Below, piece after piece: positions 13,861 through 24,277 of a stretch of 64,000 nucleotides of DNA. The stretch comes from Rarobacter incanus. GTDB lineage: Bacteria; Actinomycetota; Actinomycetes; Actinomycetales; Cellulomonadaceae. Every line of letters begins with the position of its first letter. The first letter of the stretch is position 1. The notes under the pieces are model-generated. The model saw nothing but the letters and a program-made list of their open reading frames with translations. It was not told the DNA's origin and did no database searches. Made by a program: the position numbers and the translations under genes. Location: the NCBI RefSeq assembly GCF_006715765.1, contig NZ_VFNV01000001.1, forward strand, positions 310,001 through 374,000, given 5' to 3'.

Positions 13861-16284
13861 ATGGCAACTAACGACGCAGGCGATCAGCTGGCCCTCCCGG
13901 GTCTGCCGCGCCCGCGTCAACGCCGCCAGGGGCGGTCTTCCGGGGTGCCCATCGCCGCTACGAACCCCGTTGTGCGGGTCATCCCGGACGTCGGTGTGGC
14001 GCACTTGGATCGTGAATTTGACTACGCAGTGCCGGTAAAACACGACAACGAGGTGGTTCCCGGGGCCCGAGTGAGGGTTCGTTTCGGGGGCCGAGACGTG
14101 GATGCGCTGGTAGTCGAGCGCGGCGATACCACCGATTTCGAAGGCGAATTGCAACCGATACGTCGGGTCATTTCACCGGTGTGTGTCGCGCCGCCCGCGA
14201 CCTTGGAACTGTGCAGGCGTGTGGCTGACTACTACGCCGCCACCGTAGCCGACGTGTTCGCGGTGGCGATTCCTCCGCGCCACGCGCGCGCGGAAGCGAG
14301 CGTCCTGGCCACTGGCGTGGCCAGGGACTCGGGGGCGGCAAACGACCCCGGCGTGAACGAGCGTGATTCGGCGTGGGACGGCGGGCGGGCGGATGCGCCG
14401 CGGGCGAGCGGTGCGCTGGTGGACGGCGGGTCAGCGAACGGCTGGCGGGCGAGCGGTGCGCTGGCGGATGCGCCGAGGCCGAGCTGTGCGCGGGCGGATG
14501 TGCCGTGGCCGAGCGGTGCGCTGGTGGACGGCGGCTCGGCGAGCGCCGGGCGGGCGGATGCGCCGCGGGCGGCCGCTGTGCCGGTGGGTTCCCCCCGCGT
14601 GCCCGGATCGGCACAGCCCAGTTCGGCAGGAGCCGCCTTCCACGCGGTGTGGGGCGACTATCCGGGTGGTTCCGCGTTCTTGAACCGGATCGCTGGTCGC
14701 CAAGGCGTGCGGGCGGTGTGGCAGGTGCTGCCGCACGCCCAGCATCCGTGGCCAGCATGGGTGCGGGGAATCGTGTCGGCCGTGCAGACGGTCACAGATG
14801 TCGGCCGCGGCGCTGTTGTTGTCGTGCCGGATGACCGCGACGTGACGCTGCTGTGCGCAGCTCTCGCAGAGATCGGCCTGAGCGAGTGGACCCCCGCCAG
14901 CCCGGGCGGCTCCTACGTCAGGCTGCAAGCCTCGCAGGGCATTGCCGCTCGCTACGGCGCGTACGTGGCCACGGCTACGGGTCGCGTGCGGGTCGTCGTG
15001 GGCACCAGGTCGGCCGCATTTGCGCCTGTCGCAGACCTTGGCCTGATCGCAGTGTGGGACGACGCAGACAGCTCCCATCGAGCGGAACGCTTTCCGCGCA
15101 CTACCACCCTCGAAGTCGTCCGGATACGCGCCGAAATTGAACACTGCGCAGTGCTGCTAGCGAGCGATGCGGTGTCCCTGCGCGCACACCAACTAACTGA
15201 CGACGCATGGGCCCACCTGCTCACCGCCCCGCGCCAATTGGTGCGCCACCGCGCACCGCGGGTCAACGCAATCGACGACCTTGAGCGCGAACGCGGCGGG
15301 GGAGAAGGGCACACCCGCATGCCCCCGCAGGTGTGGCGGACAATTCGCGACGGTTTGCGCAGCGGCCCCGTTCTAGTCCAGGTCCCGCGCGGCGGGTACA
15401 TTGTGGCGCTCGCCTGTGCGACCTGCCGGGCTTCCGCGCGCTGCAAGAAGTGCGAGGGCCCCCTGCAAATGACAGCAGGCACGGCACAGAACCAGCGGTT
15501 CGACGCGGCTAACGCGCAATGCGCCTGGTGCGGGGCCCTGGGCGGGTCGTGGCGGTGCGCCGAATGCGGTGACACGCACCTGCGTTCGGTGCGCATCGGC
15601 TCGCAGCGCACCGCCGATGAACTGGGCAGGGCGTTTCCGCATACGGCAGTTCGCGTGTCGGGACTGGCGTCCAGCACGGGCGTGATTGATGCCGTGTCGG
15701 CCCGCCCCGAGCTGGTTGTCGCGACCCCGGGCGCCGAACCGCGCGCCGCAGGCGGGTACGCGGCCGCCGCGCTGCTCGACGCCGACGCGATGGCGGCGGG
15801 AGCGCACCTGGACACGGAAGTGCGAGCCTTTGCCAGGTGGATCCGCGCGGCCTCCCTGGTCAGGTCCGCGGATGAGGGCGGAATCGTGTCCATCGTCGCT
15901 GGCGGCGCGGTGACGGCGGTCCAGGCGCTAGTGCGCTGGGATCCGGCGGGGTACGCGGCGCGTGAATTGGCCGACCGCCGCCAGGCGCACCTTCCACCCG
16001 CCGTCCGGTTCGCCGCACTGTACGGTCCATCGTTTGAGGTTGCGGACGCGGTATCACACCTACGCGGAATTCCGCACGCGACGATCTTGGGGCCCGCCCC
16101 CTGGGAAGACGGCGGGGCGAGCAGCCAGGCGCCAACGCTCGAACCGTCGGTGCGGGCGTTAGTGTGCGTGCCGCACCAACAGGGCGCCGAACTGGCGCAT
16201 CTTATGCGCACCCAAAGGGCTCTGGCCAGCGCAAACAGGAGGTTGGGGCAGACCAGGATAGAACTCGACCCGCAGGACCTGTGA
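13861..16284 (+). CDS. priA: Primosomal protein N' (PriA), helicase motifs degenerate
   Basis: An 807-aa PriA homologue. The N-terminal 3'-DNA-binding domain (VIPDVGVAHLDREFDYAVP, about residues 40-58) is clear. A zinc-binding region with paired cysteines (CATC, CKKC, CAWC, CAEC) spans residues 519-568. No Walker A GKT is present, and the DEEH box is replaced by WDDADSS near 398, so ATP-driven unwinding is unlikely. This matches the known degeneracy of actinobacterial PriA, which probably serves as a structural replication-restart factor. Residues 173-247 are a repetitive, low-complexity insertion (SGALVDGGSA-like units). ATG 13861 is 57 bp after metK. Confidence 0.9.
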   Translation: MATNDAGDQLALPGLPRPRQRRQGRSSGVPIAATNPVVRVIPDVGVAHLDREFDYAVPVKHDNEVVPGARVRVRFGGRDVDALVVERGDTTDFEGELQPIRRVISPVCVAPPATLELCRRVADYYAATVADVFAVAIPPRHARAEASVLATGVARDSGAANDPGVNERDSAWDGGRADAPRASGALVDGGSANGWRASGALADAPRPSCARADVPWPSGALVDGGSASAGRADAPRAAAVPVGSPRVPGSAQPSSAGAAFHAVWGDYPGGSAFLNRIAGRQGVRAVWQVLPHAQHPWPAWVRGIVSAVQTVTDVGRGAVVVVPDDRDVTLLCAALAEIGLSEWTPASPGGSYVRLQASQGIAARYGAYVATATGRVRVVVGTRSAAFAPVADLGLIAVWDDADSSHRAERFPRTTTLEVVRIRAEIEHCAVLLASDAVSLRAHQLTDDAWAHLLTAPRQLVRHRAPRVNAIDDLERERGGGEGHTRMPPQVWRTIRDGLRSGPVLVQVPRGGYIVALACATCRASARCKKCEGPLQMTAGTAQNQRFDAANAQCAWCGALGGSWRCAECGDTHLRSVRIGSQRTADELGRAFPHTAVRVSGLASSTGVIDAVSARPELVVATPGAEPRAAGGYAAAALLDADAMAAGAHLDTEVRAFARWIRAASLVRSADEGGIVSIVAGGAVTAVQALVRWDPAGYAARELADRRQAHLPPAVRFAALYGPSFEVADAVSHLRGIPHATILGPAPWEDGGASSQAPTLEPSVRALVCVPHQQGAELAHLMRTQRALASANRRLGQTRIELDPQDL
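14380..14600 (+). repeat. Degenerate internal repeat in priA
   Basis: Units around GCGAGCGGTGCGCTGGTGGA and GGCGGATGCGCCG recur several times and encode imperfect copies of SGALVDGGSA and ADAPR/ADVPW. The reading frame is kept. It lies between the DNA-binding domain and the degenerate helicase region, so it is probably a flexible linker that grew by replication slippage. Confidence 0.6.
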
Positions 16285-16329
16285 GGCGGGATGGGCAACG
16301 CTCTCGCCAGGAAACAGTCCGGCGACCGG

Positions 16330-16335
16330 TAGGCT
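16330..16335 (+). promoter_or_regulatory. Possible -10 box of the mpa operon
   Basis: TAGGCT, 30 nt before ATG 16366, which also has GGAAGGGG as a ribosome binding site. The same hexamer recurs before fmt and hisE. No clear -35 is present. Confidence 0.35.
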
Positions 16336-16365
16336 TAGAGACGGAAACGCCAGGAAGGGGCACGA

Positions 16366-18021
16366 ATGGACAACGCAGGGTCGTATGCGGCTCACGCCGC
16401 GGATACAACGGCCAACGAACTCGCGTTGCTGCGTATCAAGAACGAACGCCTCGTAGAAATGCTCCAGGCCGCGCGCGCCAAAATTGCCGACCTGGATCAA
16501 CAACTCGAAAGCCTGGCGCAGCCACCCGGGACCTTCGCGACTTACCTCGGCAAAGGCGCAGACGGCACCATTGAGGTTATGAGCGCCGGGCGCAAATACC
16601 GGATCAATGCGGGTCCGGAACTCGACGTCGGCGCCCTGCGCCCGGGACAAGAAGTCGCCCTCAACGAGGCAATGACGGCAATTTCGGCATCCGGATGGGA
16701 AACGACCGGCGAAATCGTGACCGTCAAGGACGTCCTTGACGACGGGCGCGTCGTCGTAGTGGGACGCGCCGACGACGAGCGGGTTTTGCGCTTGGCGGGA
16801 CCCTTGCTGGACGGCACGTTGCGCGCGGGCGACGCCGTCACCGCCGACACGAAGGCGGGATTCGCCTTCGAAAGGATCGCGAAGGCGGAGGTGGAGGAAC
16901 TCGTCCTTGAGGAAGTTCCCGACATCGAATACAGCGACATCGGCGGTCTGGGATCCCAAATCGATCAGATTCGAGACGCGGTCGAATTGCCCTTCGCGCA
17001 CCCCGACCTGTATCGCGAACACGGTTTGAGACCGCCCAAGGGGATTTTGCTGTATGGTCCGCCCGGATGCGGCAAGACGCTCATCGCCAAGGCCGTCGCG
17101 CATTCGTTGGCCTCGGCCCGCGGGGAGCAGCAGGGGAGGGCTCAGCGCAGCTACTTCCTCAACGTCAAGGGCCCCGAACTGCTCAACAAGTACGTTGGCG
17201 AAACCGAACGGCACATCCGCCTCATCTTCTCGCGGGCGCGGGAAAAGGCCTCCGCAGGAACGCCCGTGGTGGTCTTCTTCGACGAGATGGAATCGCTGTT
17301 CCGCACCCGCGGCACCGGCCTGTCATCGGACGTGGAAACCACGATCGTGCCGCAACTGCTCGCCGAGATCGACGGCGTCGAGCGGTTGGATAATGTCATT
17401 GTCATCGGCGCATCGAACCGCGAGGACATGATCGACCCGGCGATCTTGCGGCCCGGGCGCCTCGACGTCAAGATCAAGGTGGAGCGCCCCGACGCGGCCG
17501 CCGCCGCCGACATCCTCGCGAAGTACCTGACCGTCGAACTGCCGATCAGTGAGGACGAGGTCGCCGCCTGCGGCGGCGATGCCAATGCGGCCGTTGCCCG
17601 CATGCGCGAAGCGGTCGTCGATCGCATCTATGCGCGGGTCCCGGACAACGAGTTCCTGGAAGTGACCTACGCATCCGGAGACAAGGAAGTGCTGTATTTC
17701 AAGGACTTCAATTCCGGCGCGATGATTCAGAACATCGTCGACCGAGCCAAGAAGATGGCCATCAAGGCGTTTCTTGACCGCGGGGAGCGCGGCATCACCA
17801 CCGCCCAGCTCCTGGCGGCATGTTTGGACGAATTCCGTGAAAACGAGGATCTGCCGAACACCACAAACCCGGACGATTGGGCGCGGATTTCCGGCAAGAA
17901 GGGCGAACGAATCGTCTTCATTAGGACGATCGCATCCGACCGAGCCAACGCGGTGCGGCCGGGGGCCGATGACGCCCAGCGGCCCGCCGACACTATTGCC
18001 GCGACCGGCACATACCTGTAG
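16366..18021 (+). CDS. mpa: Proteasomal AAA ATPase (Mpa/ARC)
   Basis: Mpa/ARC is the hexameric AAA+ ring that captures pupylated proteins with its coiled coils, unfolds them and feeds them to the 20S proteasome. The 551-aa protein has an N-terminal coiled coil (residues 17-52), tandem OB-type segments to about 190, and an AAA module with Walker A GPPGCGKT near 231-238, Walker [10 protein letters not shown] near 301-309 and an arginine finger region RPGRLD. It ends in GTYL: the penultimate tyrosine matches the gate-opening C terminus used to dock on the 20S core, although no prcB/prcA lies nearby. Start ATG 16366 with GGAAGGGG upstream. Confidence 0.95.
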   Translation: MDNAGSYAAHAADTTANELALLRIKNERLVEMLQAARAKIADLDQQLESLAQPPGTFATYLGKGADGTIEVMSAGRKYRINAGPELDVGALRPGQEVALNEAMTAISASGWETTGEIVTVKDVLDDGRVVVVGRADDERVLRLAGPLLDGTLRAGDAVTADTKAGFAFERIAKAEVEELVLEEVPDIEYSDIGGLGSQIDQIRDAVELPFAHPDLYREHGLRPPKGILLYGPPGCGKTLIAKAVAHSLASARGEQQGRAQRSYFLNVKGPELLNKYVGETERHIRLIFSRAREKASAGTPVVVFFDEMESLFRTRGTGLSSDVETTIVPQLLAEIDGVERLDNVIVIGASNREDMIDPAILRPGRLDVKIKVERPDAAAAADILAKYLTVELPISEDEVAACGGDANAAVARMREAVVDRIYARVPDNEFLEVTYASGDKEVLYFKDFNSGAMIQNIVDRAKKMAIKAFLDRGERGITTAQLLAACLDEFRENEDLPNTTNPDDWARISGKKGERIVFIRTIASDRANAVRPGADDAQRPADTIAATGTYL

Positions 18022-18034
18022 AAGGAGCCTCCAC

Positions 18035-19651
18035 GTGAGCGTCAATCGCATCATGGGGATCGAAACCGAATACGGCGTCGTGCGGCGCGGCGACGTGTAT
18101 GCGAACCCCATGCTCATGTCCAGCCAGATAGTGCTCGGCTACCGCGACGCCTTCGCGTCGGGGCGCCGGGCGCGGTGGGACTACCTGGACGAGAACCCAT
18201 TGCGCGATGCGCGCGGGTTCGAGTTGCAACGCGCATCCGCGCACCCCAGCCTGCTCACCGACGATCCGAGCCGGCCCGCGCCTTCGGGCGACAGCGACGA
18301 AGCCAACGCCGGGCACATCGCCGTGCAGGAACAGGAACGCCCCCGCCACGCGCAGTACGAGGATCCCGGTGCGGCGAACGTCATCTTGACGAACGGGGCT
18401 CGTCTATACGTCGATCACGCCCACCCCGAGTACTCGTCGCCCGAGGTTACCAACCCCATCGACGCGGTCATATGGGACCGGGCGGGTGAAATAATCATGC
18501 GCGAAGGCGCCCGCGAAGCCTCGGCACTGACCGAATCCGACATGGTCGTGTTCAAGAACAACGTCGATGGCAAGGGTGCCAGCTACGGCACGCATGAAAA
18601 CTACCTGGTGGACAGGGAAGTCCCGTTCGGCAACATCGTGCGGGCCCTGACCCCGTTCTTCGTCACTCGCCCCGTCTACGCGGGCGCAGGCCGGGTCGGC
18701 ATCGGCCAGCGCGGGGAGATTCCCGGCTTTCAGCTGTCCCAGCGCGCCGACTACATGGAGGCCGAGGTCGGCCTGGAGACAACGATGCGCCGGCCCATCA
18801 TCAACACGCGGGACGAACCGCACGCCGACCGCGACCGGTGGCGCCGCCTGCACGTGATCATCGGTGACGCGAACCTGTTCGAATTCCCCACCTACCTGAA
18901 GATGGGGGCGACAGCGTGCGTGTTGTGGCTCATCGAACAGTGGGGTGACGAACTCGAAATACCGCAACCGATCGCATCATTGGAACTGCGCGACCCGGTC
19001 GCGAGCGTCGAGGCTGTCAGCCGCGACCTTACCCTCAGCGCGCAACTGCCGCTGGTGGGCGGCAAGACTGCGTCCGCGGTAGAGATACAGCGCACCTACA
19101 TTGCGGCGATAAGGGACGAGCGCTCCCGGCTAAGACTGCACGACCACGCGACCGAACGCCTCCTGGCGGACTGGGAAAGCGTGCTGGACGACCTGGTGCG
19201 CGACCGCGCCAGCGCCGCCGATCGTGTCGAATGGGCGGCGAAGTTGCAACTGCTTGAGAGGATGCGCGAACGCGACGCATTGGCGTGGGACAACGCGCGG
19301 TTGGCCGCATTCGACATTCAGTGGGCGGATGTGCGTCCAGGGCGCGGAATTGCAGCAAAGCTGCGCGCCGCCGGCGCGACCCGCGACCTGGTGACACCGG
19401 AGCAGATCGCCGCGGCCGTCACCGCTGCGCCGACGGATACCCGCGCGTACTTTCGCGGCGGTTTGCTTGAGAAGTTCCCCTCCCAGGTCGTTGGGGCATC
19501 ATGGGATACGGTCATACTCGACGTTCCCGGCAGCGAGACTCTTTCCCGGATTCCCATGCCCGATCCGGCGCGCGGAACGCGCGAGCACGTCGGCGCGATC
19601 CTGGATCAAGCAGGCGACGTCGCCGAACTGATTGCGGCACTCGCCCGGTAG
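18035..19651 (+). CDS. dop: Depupylase / Pup deamidase
   Basis: Dop converts the C-terminal glutamine of Pup to glutamate so PafA can use it, and also removes Pup from substrates. The 538-aa protein belongs to the carboxylate-amine ligase-like fold. The N-terminal MGIETEYGVV carries the metal-binding glutamates, and [13 protein letters not shown] near 250-262 is characteristic. The frame is open further upstream, but GTG 18035 with GAAGGAG before it and MSVNRIMGIETEYG at the N terminus is the correct family start. It is longer than PafA, as expected for Dop. It follows mpa by 13 bp. Confidence 0.95.
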   Translation: MSVNRIMGIETEYGVVRRGDVYANPMLMSSQIVLGYRDAFASGRRARWDYLDENPLRDARGFELQRASAHPSLLTDDPSRPAPSGDSDEANAGHIAVQEQERPRHAQYEDPGAANVILTNGARLYVDHAHPEYSSPEVTNPIDAVIWDRAGEIIMREGAREASALTESDMVVFKNNVDGKGASYGTHENYLVDREVPFGNIVRALTPFFVTRPVYAGAGRVGIGQRGEIPGFQLSQRADYMEAEVGLETTMRRPIINTRDEPHADRDRWRRLHVIIGDANLFEFPTYLKMGATACVLWLIEQWGDELEIPQPIASLELRDPVASVEAVSRDLTLSAQLPLVGGKTASAVEIQRTYIAAIRDERSRLRLHDHATERLLADWESVLDDLVRDRASAADRVEWAAKLQLLERMRERDALAWDNARLAAFDIQWADVRPGRGIAAKLRAAGATRDLVTPEQIAAAVTAAPTDTRAYFRGGLLEKFPSQVVGASWDTVILDVPGSETLSRIPMPDPARGTREHVGAILDQAGDVAELIAALAR

Positions 19652-19699
19652 CGTCAGGTCACAGCGCACAAACCATGAGCACCTAAGGAGACATAACCC

Positions 19700-19879
19700 A
19701 TGGCACAAGAACGAATCAACAGGCCGGGGCCCCGCCCCGACGACGAGCCCGGCGTGGCGGTACCGTCGGCGACCGTGCGCGACAACGCGGTCGATGACCT
19801 GCTTGACGAAATCGATGACGTTCTGGAATCGAACGCGGAGGCGTTCGTCAAGGGATTCGTGCAAAAGGGCGGGCAATAG
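19700..19879 (+). CDS. pup: Prokaryotic ubiquitin-like protein Pup
   Basis: A 59-aa reading frame begins at ATG 19700 with TAAGGAG upstream and stops at TAG 19877-19879. It has the hallmarks of Pup: disordered acidic N-terminal half, helix-forming VDDLLDEIDDVLESNAEAFV and the invariant C terminus VKGFVQKGGQ. It ends in Gln, so Dop must deamidate it before PafA ligates it to lysines. It lies 48 bp after dop and 42 bp before pafA. In proteasome-bearing relatives prcB and prcA fill that second gap; here there is no room. Confidence 0.96.
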   Translation: MAQERINRPGPRPDDEPGVAVPSATVRDNAVDDLLDEIDDVLESNAEAFVKGFVQKGGQ

Positions 19880-19921
19880 GAACCTCCCTGCCCGCAATAC
19901 GCACGCAACGATTGGTGATTG

Positions 19922-21280
19922 ATGAGTAAGCGCATATTCGGTATCGAGACGGAATTCGGTATCACGTTCTCCCCGAGCGGGGACCATACGCTGTCGCCGG
20001 AAGAACTTGCCCGCAAGCTCTTCCGCAGCGTCGTGGCATGGGGGCGCTCGTCCAATGTGTTCTTGACCAACGGTTCGCGGCTCTACCTCGATGTGGGATC
20101 TCACCCCGAATACGCGACGGCGGAATGCGACGCGGTTTCGCAACTGATCGCCTACGACCGCGCGGGCGAACGCATCGTCGAGGACATGCTTCGCGACGCG
20201 CAGGCGCAGATCGACGAGGCGGGCATCGCCGGCACCGCACACGTGCTGAAGAACAACACCGACTCGGCGGGTAACTCGTACGGCTGTCACGAAAACTACC
20301 TGCTGCGGCGCCAGGGGAACTTCGCGCGGGTGGCGGACCTGCTGGTGCCGCACCTGATAACCCGCCAGATCCTCGTCGGTGCGGGCAAGGTGCTGCCCAC
20401 CAAGAACGGTGCGACATTCTGCTTCTCGCAGCGAGCCGACCACATCTGGGAAACCGTATCGAGCTCCACCACCAGGTCGCGTCCCATCATCAACACGCGC
20501 GACGAACCGCACGCTGACGCCGAAAGCTACCGGCGGCTGCACGTGATCGTCGGCGACTCGACGATGGCCGAACCGACCACGATGCTCAAGGTTGGAGCCA
20601 CGGATCTGGTATTGCGCCTCATCGAGTCGGGCATCCCCATGCGCGACTTCGCGCTGGAAAACCCGATGCGCGCGATACGCGAAATCAGCCACGACATCAC
20701 CGGGACCGCGCCCATAACTCTTGCCAGCGGCAAGACGCTGACGGCCATCGACCTGCAGCGCGAATACCTAGCGCGCGTCAAGGACTACCTGGCCGATCAC
20801 GAACGCATGGAGCACGACGACGCGACCGTCGAATTGTGGGAGCGCGGCCTGAATGCCATCGAGGCCCAGGATTTGAGCCAGGTATCCAGCGAACTCGACT
20901 GGGCGATCAAACTCAATCTCATCCGCCGCTACCAGGAACGGACCGGAGCGGACATGGATGACCCCCGGATCGCCCGGATCGACCTGGCGTACCACGACAT
21001 CAGCCGCGCCCGCGGCCTCTACTACAAGCTTGTGCGAAGCGGTGCGATCCGCACCGTTGTGCCGGAAGCTGATATTGAGCGCGCGGTAGCGGTGCCACCG
21101 CAGACCACGCGCGCCAAGCTGCGCGGCGATTTTGTGCGGGCAGCCCTGGCCGCGCACCGCGAGTACACGGTCGACTGGGTGCACCTGAAGGTCAGCGACG
21201 AGGCGCAGCGCACGGTGGTGTGCAAAGACCCGTTCAACCCCGTCGACCCGGCGGTTGACCGGCTCCTGGAATCGCTGTGA
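19922..21280 (+). CDS. pafA: Pup--protein ligase
   Basis: PafA activates the C-terminal glutamate of Pup with ATP and forms an isopeptide bond to substrate lysines. The 452-aa protein begins [14 protein letters not shown], shares the Dop fold ([15 protein letters not shown] near residues 187-201) and has the PafA-specific [15 protein letters not shown] near 56-70. ATG 19922 is preferred over the adjacent in-frame TTG 19919. The stop overlaps the next gene by 4 bp (GTGA, 21277-21280), joining the pupylation cluster to the his/trp run. Confidence 0.95.
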   Translation: MSKRIFGIETEFGITFSPSGDHTLSPEELARKLFRSVVAWGRSSNVFLTNGSRLYLDVGSHPEYATAECDAVSQLIAYDRAGERIVEDMLRDAQAQIDEAGIAGTAHVLKNNTDSAGNSYGCHENYLLRRQGNFARVADLLVPHLITRQILVGAGKVLPTKNGATFCFSQRADHIWETVSSSTTRSRPIINTRDEPHADAESYRRLHVIVGDSTMAEPTTMLKVGATDLVLRLIESGIPMRDFALENPMRAIREISHDITGTAPITLASGKTLTAIDLQREYLARVKDYLADHERMEHDDATVELWERGLNAIEAQDLSQVSSELDWAIKLNLIRRYQERTGADMDDPRIARIDLAYHDISRARGLYYKLVRSGAIRTVVPEADIERAVAVPPQTTRAKLRGDFVRAALAAHREYTVDWVHLKVSDEAQRTVVCKDPFNPVDPAVDRLLESL

Positions 21281-22410
21281 ACGGCGATCGGCATGCGGGA
21301 AGCGGCGAGGGTGCCGCGAAGGCGGCCGGTGGCCGTGGCGCTGCGAACTTCGCTCGGCGCGGTCCGGCGGCAAGGGCCGTGCGCGCAGTCATCGCTGCGG
21401 TGACCGCCGGTGCCCTTGCGGTCGCCGTGGCGGGGTGCGGGTGGACGGGCCCAAAGCGGACCCAACCAAAACCATCGAAGTCGACCGAGACAGCCACCCC
21501 CGACAAGGACGTTGACGTCCTTGAGCATGTGCAGGTCACCGGGACCTGGGACACCAAGCCGGATGTGGCGTTCACCCCGCCCGTCTCGATCACGAAGACG
21601 GAAAGAAAGACCCTCATAGAGGGCGCGGGCGGAAAGCTGCGGCCCAATGGGAAGGCGCTGCTGCGGATCCTTGCGATATCGGGGTCCACCGGCGATGAAC
21701 TTCGCAACGACTTCGACACCCTTCCGCAGGTGTACCGGGTGACGGTTACGGATCTGGGGGAGGCGCTCTACGAGTCGCTGGTCGGGATCAGGGCAGGCGG
21801 CAGGGTTTCGATCGCCACATATGACGAGATCCCTCTCATCATGGTCGTGGACGTTCTTCCCATCAATGCCGACGGCACCAAGGTCGCGGATCCGGCCACC
21901 GAGTCGAGCGATGGGGAGAAACTGCCCACGGTGGATGGCACCAATATCACCATCCCGAAAAAGTCCGACCCGCCGTCGGTCTTGACGACGTCGGTGCTGA
22001 TTCGAGGCAACGGTGCGCAGGTCGCGGCGGGCAAGGGTGCGGTGATCCAGTACGAGGCCGTGCGGTGGTCGAACGGGAAGGTGGTCGGTTCCAGCCGGGC
22101 GGATGATGCGTTGCCCGTGACGGTGAATGTCGGCTCCGATGCCCTGATCGAGGGACTCGATTCGGCGCTCAGCGATGTCACGGTGGGGTCGCGGATCCTG
22201 GTCGTCGTGCCCCCCGGGCAGGCGTTCGGGCTCACCGATGGGAAGTGGAAGAAAGAGACTATGGTGTACCTGATCGATGTGCTTGCCGCGTCCGCGCAGG
22301 GCGAGGGATCGAGCAGCGGTAAGGCCGATGACGCCGCTGGCGGCGCGTCCGACACCAAGACCGATACGAAGTCCAAGTCGGAAAAGAAAACCAAGAAGGG
22401 TGAGTCGTGA
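21277..22410 (+). CDS. FKBP-type peptidyl-prolyl isomerase lipoprotein
   Basis: A 377-aa predicted lipoprotein. An unusually long, basic N region precedes a hydrophobic stretch ending in the lipobox VAGC, with the lipidated Cys at residue 54. Two FKBP-like domains follow. The first (about 115-200) is divergent. The second (about 225-340, with [15 protein letters not shown]-like [15 protein letters not shown]) is the better match and probably holds prolyl isomerase activity. A lysine-rich tail ends the protein. FKBP genes commonly follow pafA in actinobacteria. GTG 21277 overlaps pafA, and the end overlaps hisF by 4 bp. Confidence 0.88.
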   Translation: MNGDRHAGSGEGAAKAAGGRGAANFARRGPAARAVRAVIAAVTAGALAVAVAGCGWTGPKRTQPKPSKSTETATPDKDVDVLEHVQVTGTWDTKPDVAFTPPVSITKTERKTLIEGAGGKLRPNGKALLRILAISGSTGDELRNDFDTLPQVYRVTVTDLGEALYESLVGIRAGGRVSIATYDEIPLIMVVDVLPINADGTKVADPATESSDGEKLPTVDGTNITIPKKSDPPSVLTTSVLIRGNGAQVAAGKGAVIQYEAVRWSNGKVVGSSRADDALPVTVNVGSDALIEGLDSALSDVTVGSRILVVVPPGQAFGLTDGKWKKETMVYLIDVLAASAQGEGSSSGKADDAAGGASDTKTDTKSKSEKKTKKGES

Positions 22411-23177
22411 CGGTTTCCGTGAGGGTCATTCCGTGCCTCGACGTCGATGCGGGGCGGGTCGTCAAGGGCGTCAACTTCGCGAATTTGCGCGATGCAGGCG
22501 ATCCCGTCGAGTTGGCGGCGCGGTACAACAAAGAAGGCGCGGACGAACTGACATTCCTGGACGTCACCGCGTCCAGCGGCAACCGCGAAACGATGATCGA
22601 CGTTGTGCGGCGCACCGCCGAGCAGGTGTTCATCCCGCTCACCGTCGGCGGCGGGGTGCGCGCAGTCGAGGACGTCGACAGGCTACTGCGTGCAGGAGCC
22701 GACAAGGTCGCGGTCAATACCGCCGCTATCGCGGACCCTCACCTGATCTCCCGCATCGCCGACCGGTTCGGCTCCCAGGTGCTGGTGTTGTCCGTCGACG
22801 CCCGGCGCGTGCGCGAGGGGGTTCCGACGCCATCCGGATTCGAAGTGACGACGCACGGTGGGCGCAGGGGTACCGGCATCGACGCCGTCGAATGGGCGCA
22901 CCGCGGCGCCGAGCTGGGCGCCGGTGAAATCCTGCTCAACTCGATGGACGCCGACGGCACGCTGGCGGGGTTTGACCTGGACATGTTCGACCGGGTGCGC
23001 GCGGAGGTCACCGTGCCGCTGATTGCATCCGGTGGGGCCGCCCGGGCCAGCGACTTCGCCCAGGTTGCCCACCACGGCGCAGACGCGGTGCTGGCGGCCA
23101 GCGTCTTCCACTACGGTACCTTGACAATTTCGCAGGTCAAGGAGCAAATGCGTGCGGAGGGGGTGATCGTTCGATGA
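22407..23177 (+). CDS. hisF: Imidazole glycerol phosphate synthase cyclase subunit
   Basis: HisF uses ammonia from HisH to turn PRFAR into imidazole glycerol phosphate and AICAR. The 256-aa TIM barrel has the catalytic aspartates in [15 protein letters not shown] (Asp 12) and VLSVDARRV (near 131), and the phosphate-binding IASGGAA near the C terminus. GTG 22407 overlaps the FKBP gene by 4 bp, and hisI overlaps its end by 4 bp. hisH and hisA are not in the window. Confidence 0.96.
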   Translation: MTVSVRVIPCLDVDAGRVVKGVNFANLRDAGDPVELAARYNKEGADELTFLDVTASSGNRETMIDVVRRTAEQVFIPLTVGGGVRAVEDVDRLLRAGADKVAVNTAAIADPHLISRIADRFGSQVLVLSVDARRVREGVPTPSGFEVTTHGGRRGTGIDAVEWAHRGAELGAGEILLNSMDADGTLAGFDLDMFDRVRAEVTVPLIASGGAARASDFAQVAHHGADAVLAASVFHYGTLTISQVKEQMRAEGVIVR

Positions 23178-23551
23178 CGGAATTGGATCCTCGCATCGCG
23201 CAGCGCCTGAAAAGAGACCCCAACGGGTTAGTTGCCGCAATCATTCAGCAGCACGACACCGGCGAAGTTCTGATGCTCGGTTGGATGGACGACGAGGCGC
23301 TTGCGCGCACCCTGACTACCGGAAGGGTGACGTTTTTCAGCCGTTCCCGGCAGGAATACTGGCGCAAGGGGGATACCTCGGGGCACGCGCAGTTCGTGCA
23401 GTCCGCGCAGATCGATTGCGACGGCGACGCCCTGCTGATCCGCGTCAACCAGATCGGAGCCGCCTGCCACACCGGGGAAAGGACGTGCTTCATCACGGGA
23501 GGCGACCTCGGTGCCGTGCCGGCGACGGCCGAACAGCTTTCCCAAAGATGA
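23174..23551 (+). CDS. hisI: Phosphoribosyl-AMP cyclohydrolase
   Basis: HisI opens the adenine ring of phosphoribosyl-AMP, the third step of histidine synthesis. The 125-aa monofunctional enzyme shows [33 protein letters not shown], the metal-binding [13 protein letters not shown] and the C-terminal [10 protein letters not shown]. The preceding step, HisE, is encoded separately at 56587. ATG 23174 overlaps the hisF stop. The stop overlaps the Trp-associated gene by 4 bp; in most actinobacteria trpE would stand at this junction. Confidence 0.96.
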   Translation: MTELDPRIAQRLKRDPNGLVAAIIQQHDTGEVLMLGWMDDEALARTLTTGRVTFFSRSRQEYWRKGDTSGHAQFVQSAQIDCDGDALLIRVNQIGAACHTGERTCFITGGDLGAVPATAEQLSQR

Positions 23552-24210
23552 GCGACAAAACCCCACGCGCCGAGGCGCCTGCAGCCCCAGTACCGGCGCG
23601 GAACGCGAACACGAACATTCCCCGCGCCGCCGCAAGGCTCCCGGTTCTTACCCGTGCACGCGCATTCCTCGTGATGGCCGCGGGGGTGATAGCGATCGGA
23701 GCCTCCGGCTCTCCGACGTGGATAACGGCGCAGTCCACGACCGTGGTCGGAAAGGTCGAGGTGGCGCTGAGCGGGTTCACCGCCCAGGCGCTGGTCGCTC
23801 CGGTGGCGCTCTTGGCGGGGGCGGCAGCGCTAACATCGCTCTTGGGGGGGCGCGCGGTGCGCGTCCTGTGCGCCGCGATCGCGGCACTCGCCAGTGCGGG
23901 ACTTGCTATCGTCACGGCCGACACGCTCGCCGACCCCGCGGGGGCAGCCGCCGCGGCGCTGAGCGAGAAAACCGGAGTCGCGATCGTCGATTCGGCCAGC
24001 GTAACCCCGTGGGGGTACGGGGCCTTGGCGGTGGCGGCGCTCGTCGCTGTCGCGTGCATCGTTGTCGCGGTGCTTCCCGCACCCGCCCGCGTGACCACGC
24101 GATTTGATGTCACTGCCCGCGGCGATATGTCAGCAAATGCCCCCAACCAGGTGTCGAGCGCGGAAAAGTGGGCGGCGCTGGATCGCGGGGAGGACCCCAC
24201 GAGCGAGTGA
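23548..24210 (+). CDS. Trp biosynthesis-associated membrane protein
   Basis: A 220-aa protein with four predicted membrane spans (roughly residues 36-56, 76-96, 99-120 and 150-172) and the SGSPTWIT-type motif after the first span. It belongs to the small actinobacterial family found in trp operons (TIGR02234/Trp_oprn_chp). The function is unknown. ATG 23548 overlaps the hisI stop by 4 bp. An open frame further upstream lies inside hisI and is not the real start. The C-terminal tail ([17 protein letters not shown]) is the typical cytoplasmic ending. Confidence 0.88.
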   Translation: MSDKTPRAEAPAAPVPARNANTNIPRAAARLPVLTRARAFLVMAAGVIAIGASGSPTWITAQSTTVVGKVEVALSGFTAQALVAPVALLAGAAALTSLLGGRAVRVLCAAIAALASAGLAIVTADTLADPAGAAAAALSEKTGVAIVDSASVTPWGYGALAVAALVAVACIVVAVLPAPARVTTRFDVTARGDMSANAPNQVSSAEKWAALDRGEDPTSE

Positions 24211-24277
24211 GAGTGTCGGGCCCCGCCGTAAGGCGGGTAGGCTGTAACCAGTATTGGCGAGGGGAGAGGTAGAACCG

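Noticed and set aside
17774-18034. Extended N terminus for Dop
   Set aside because: This is out-of-frame mpa sequence. GTG 18035 has a ribosome binding site and gives the conserved MSVNRIMGIETEYG start.
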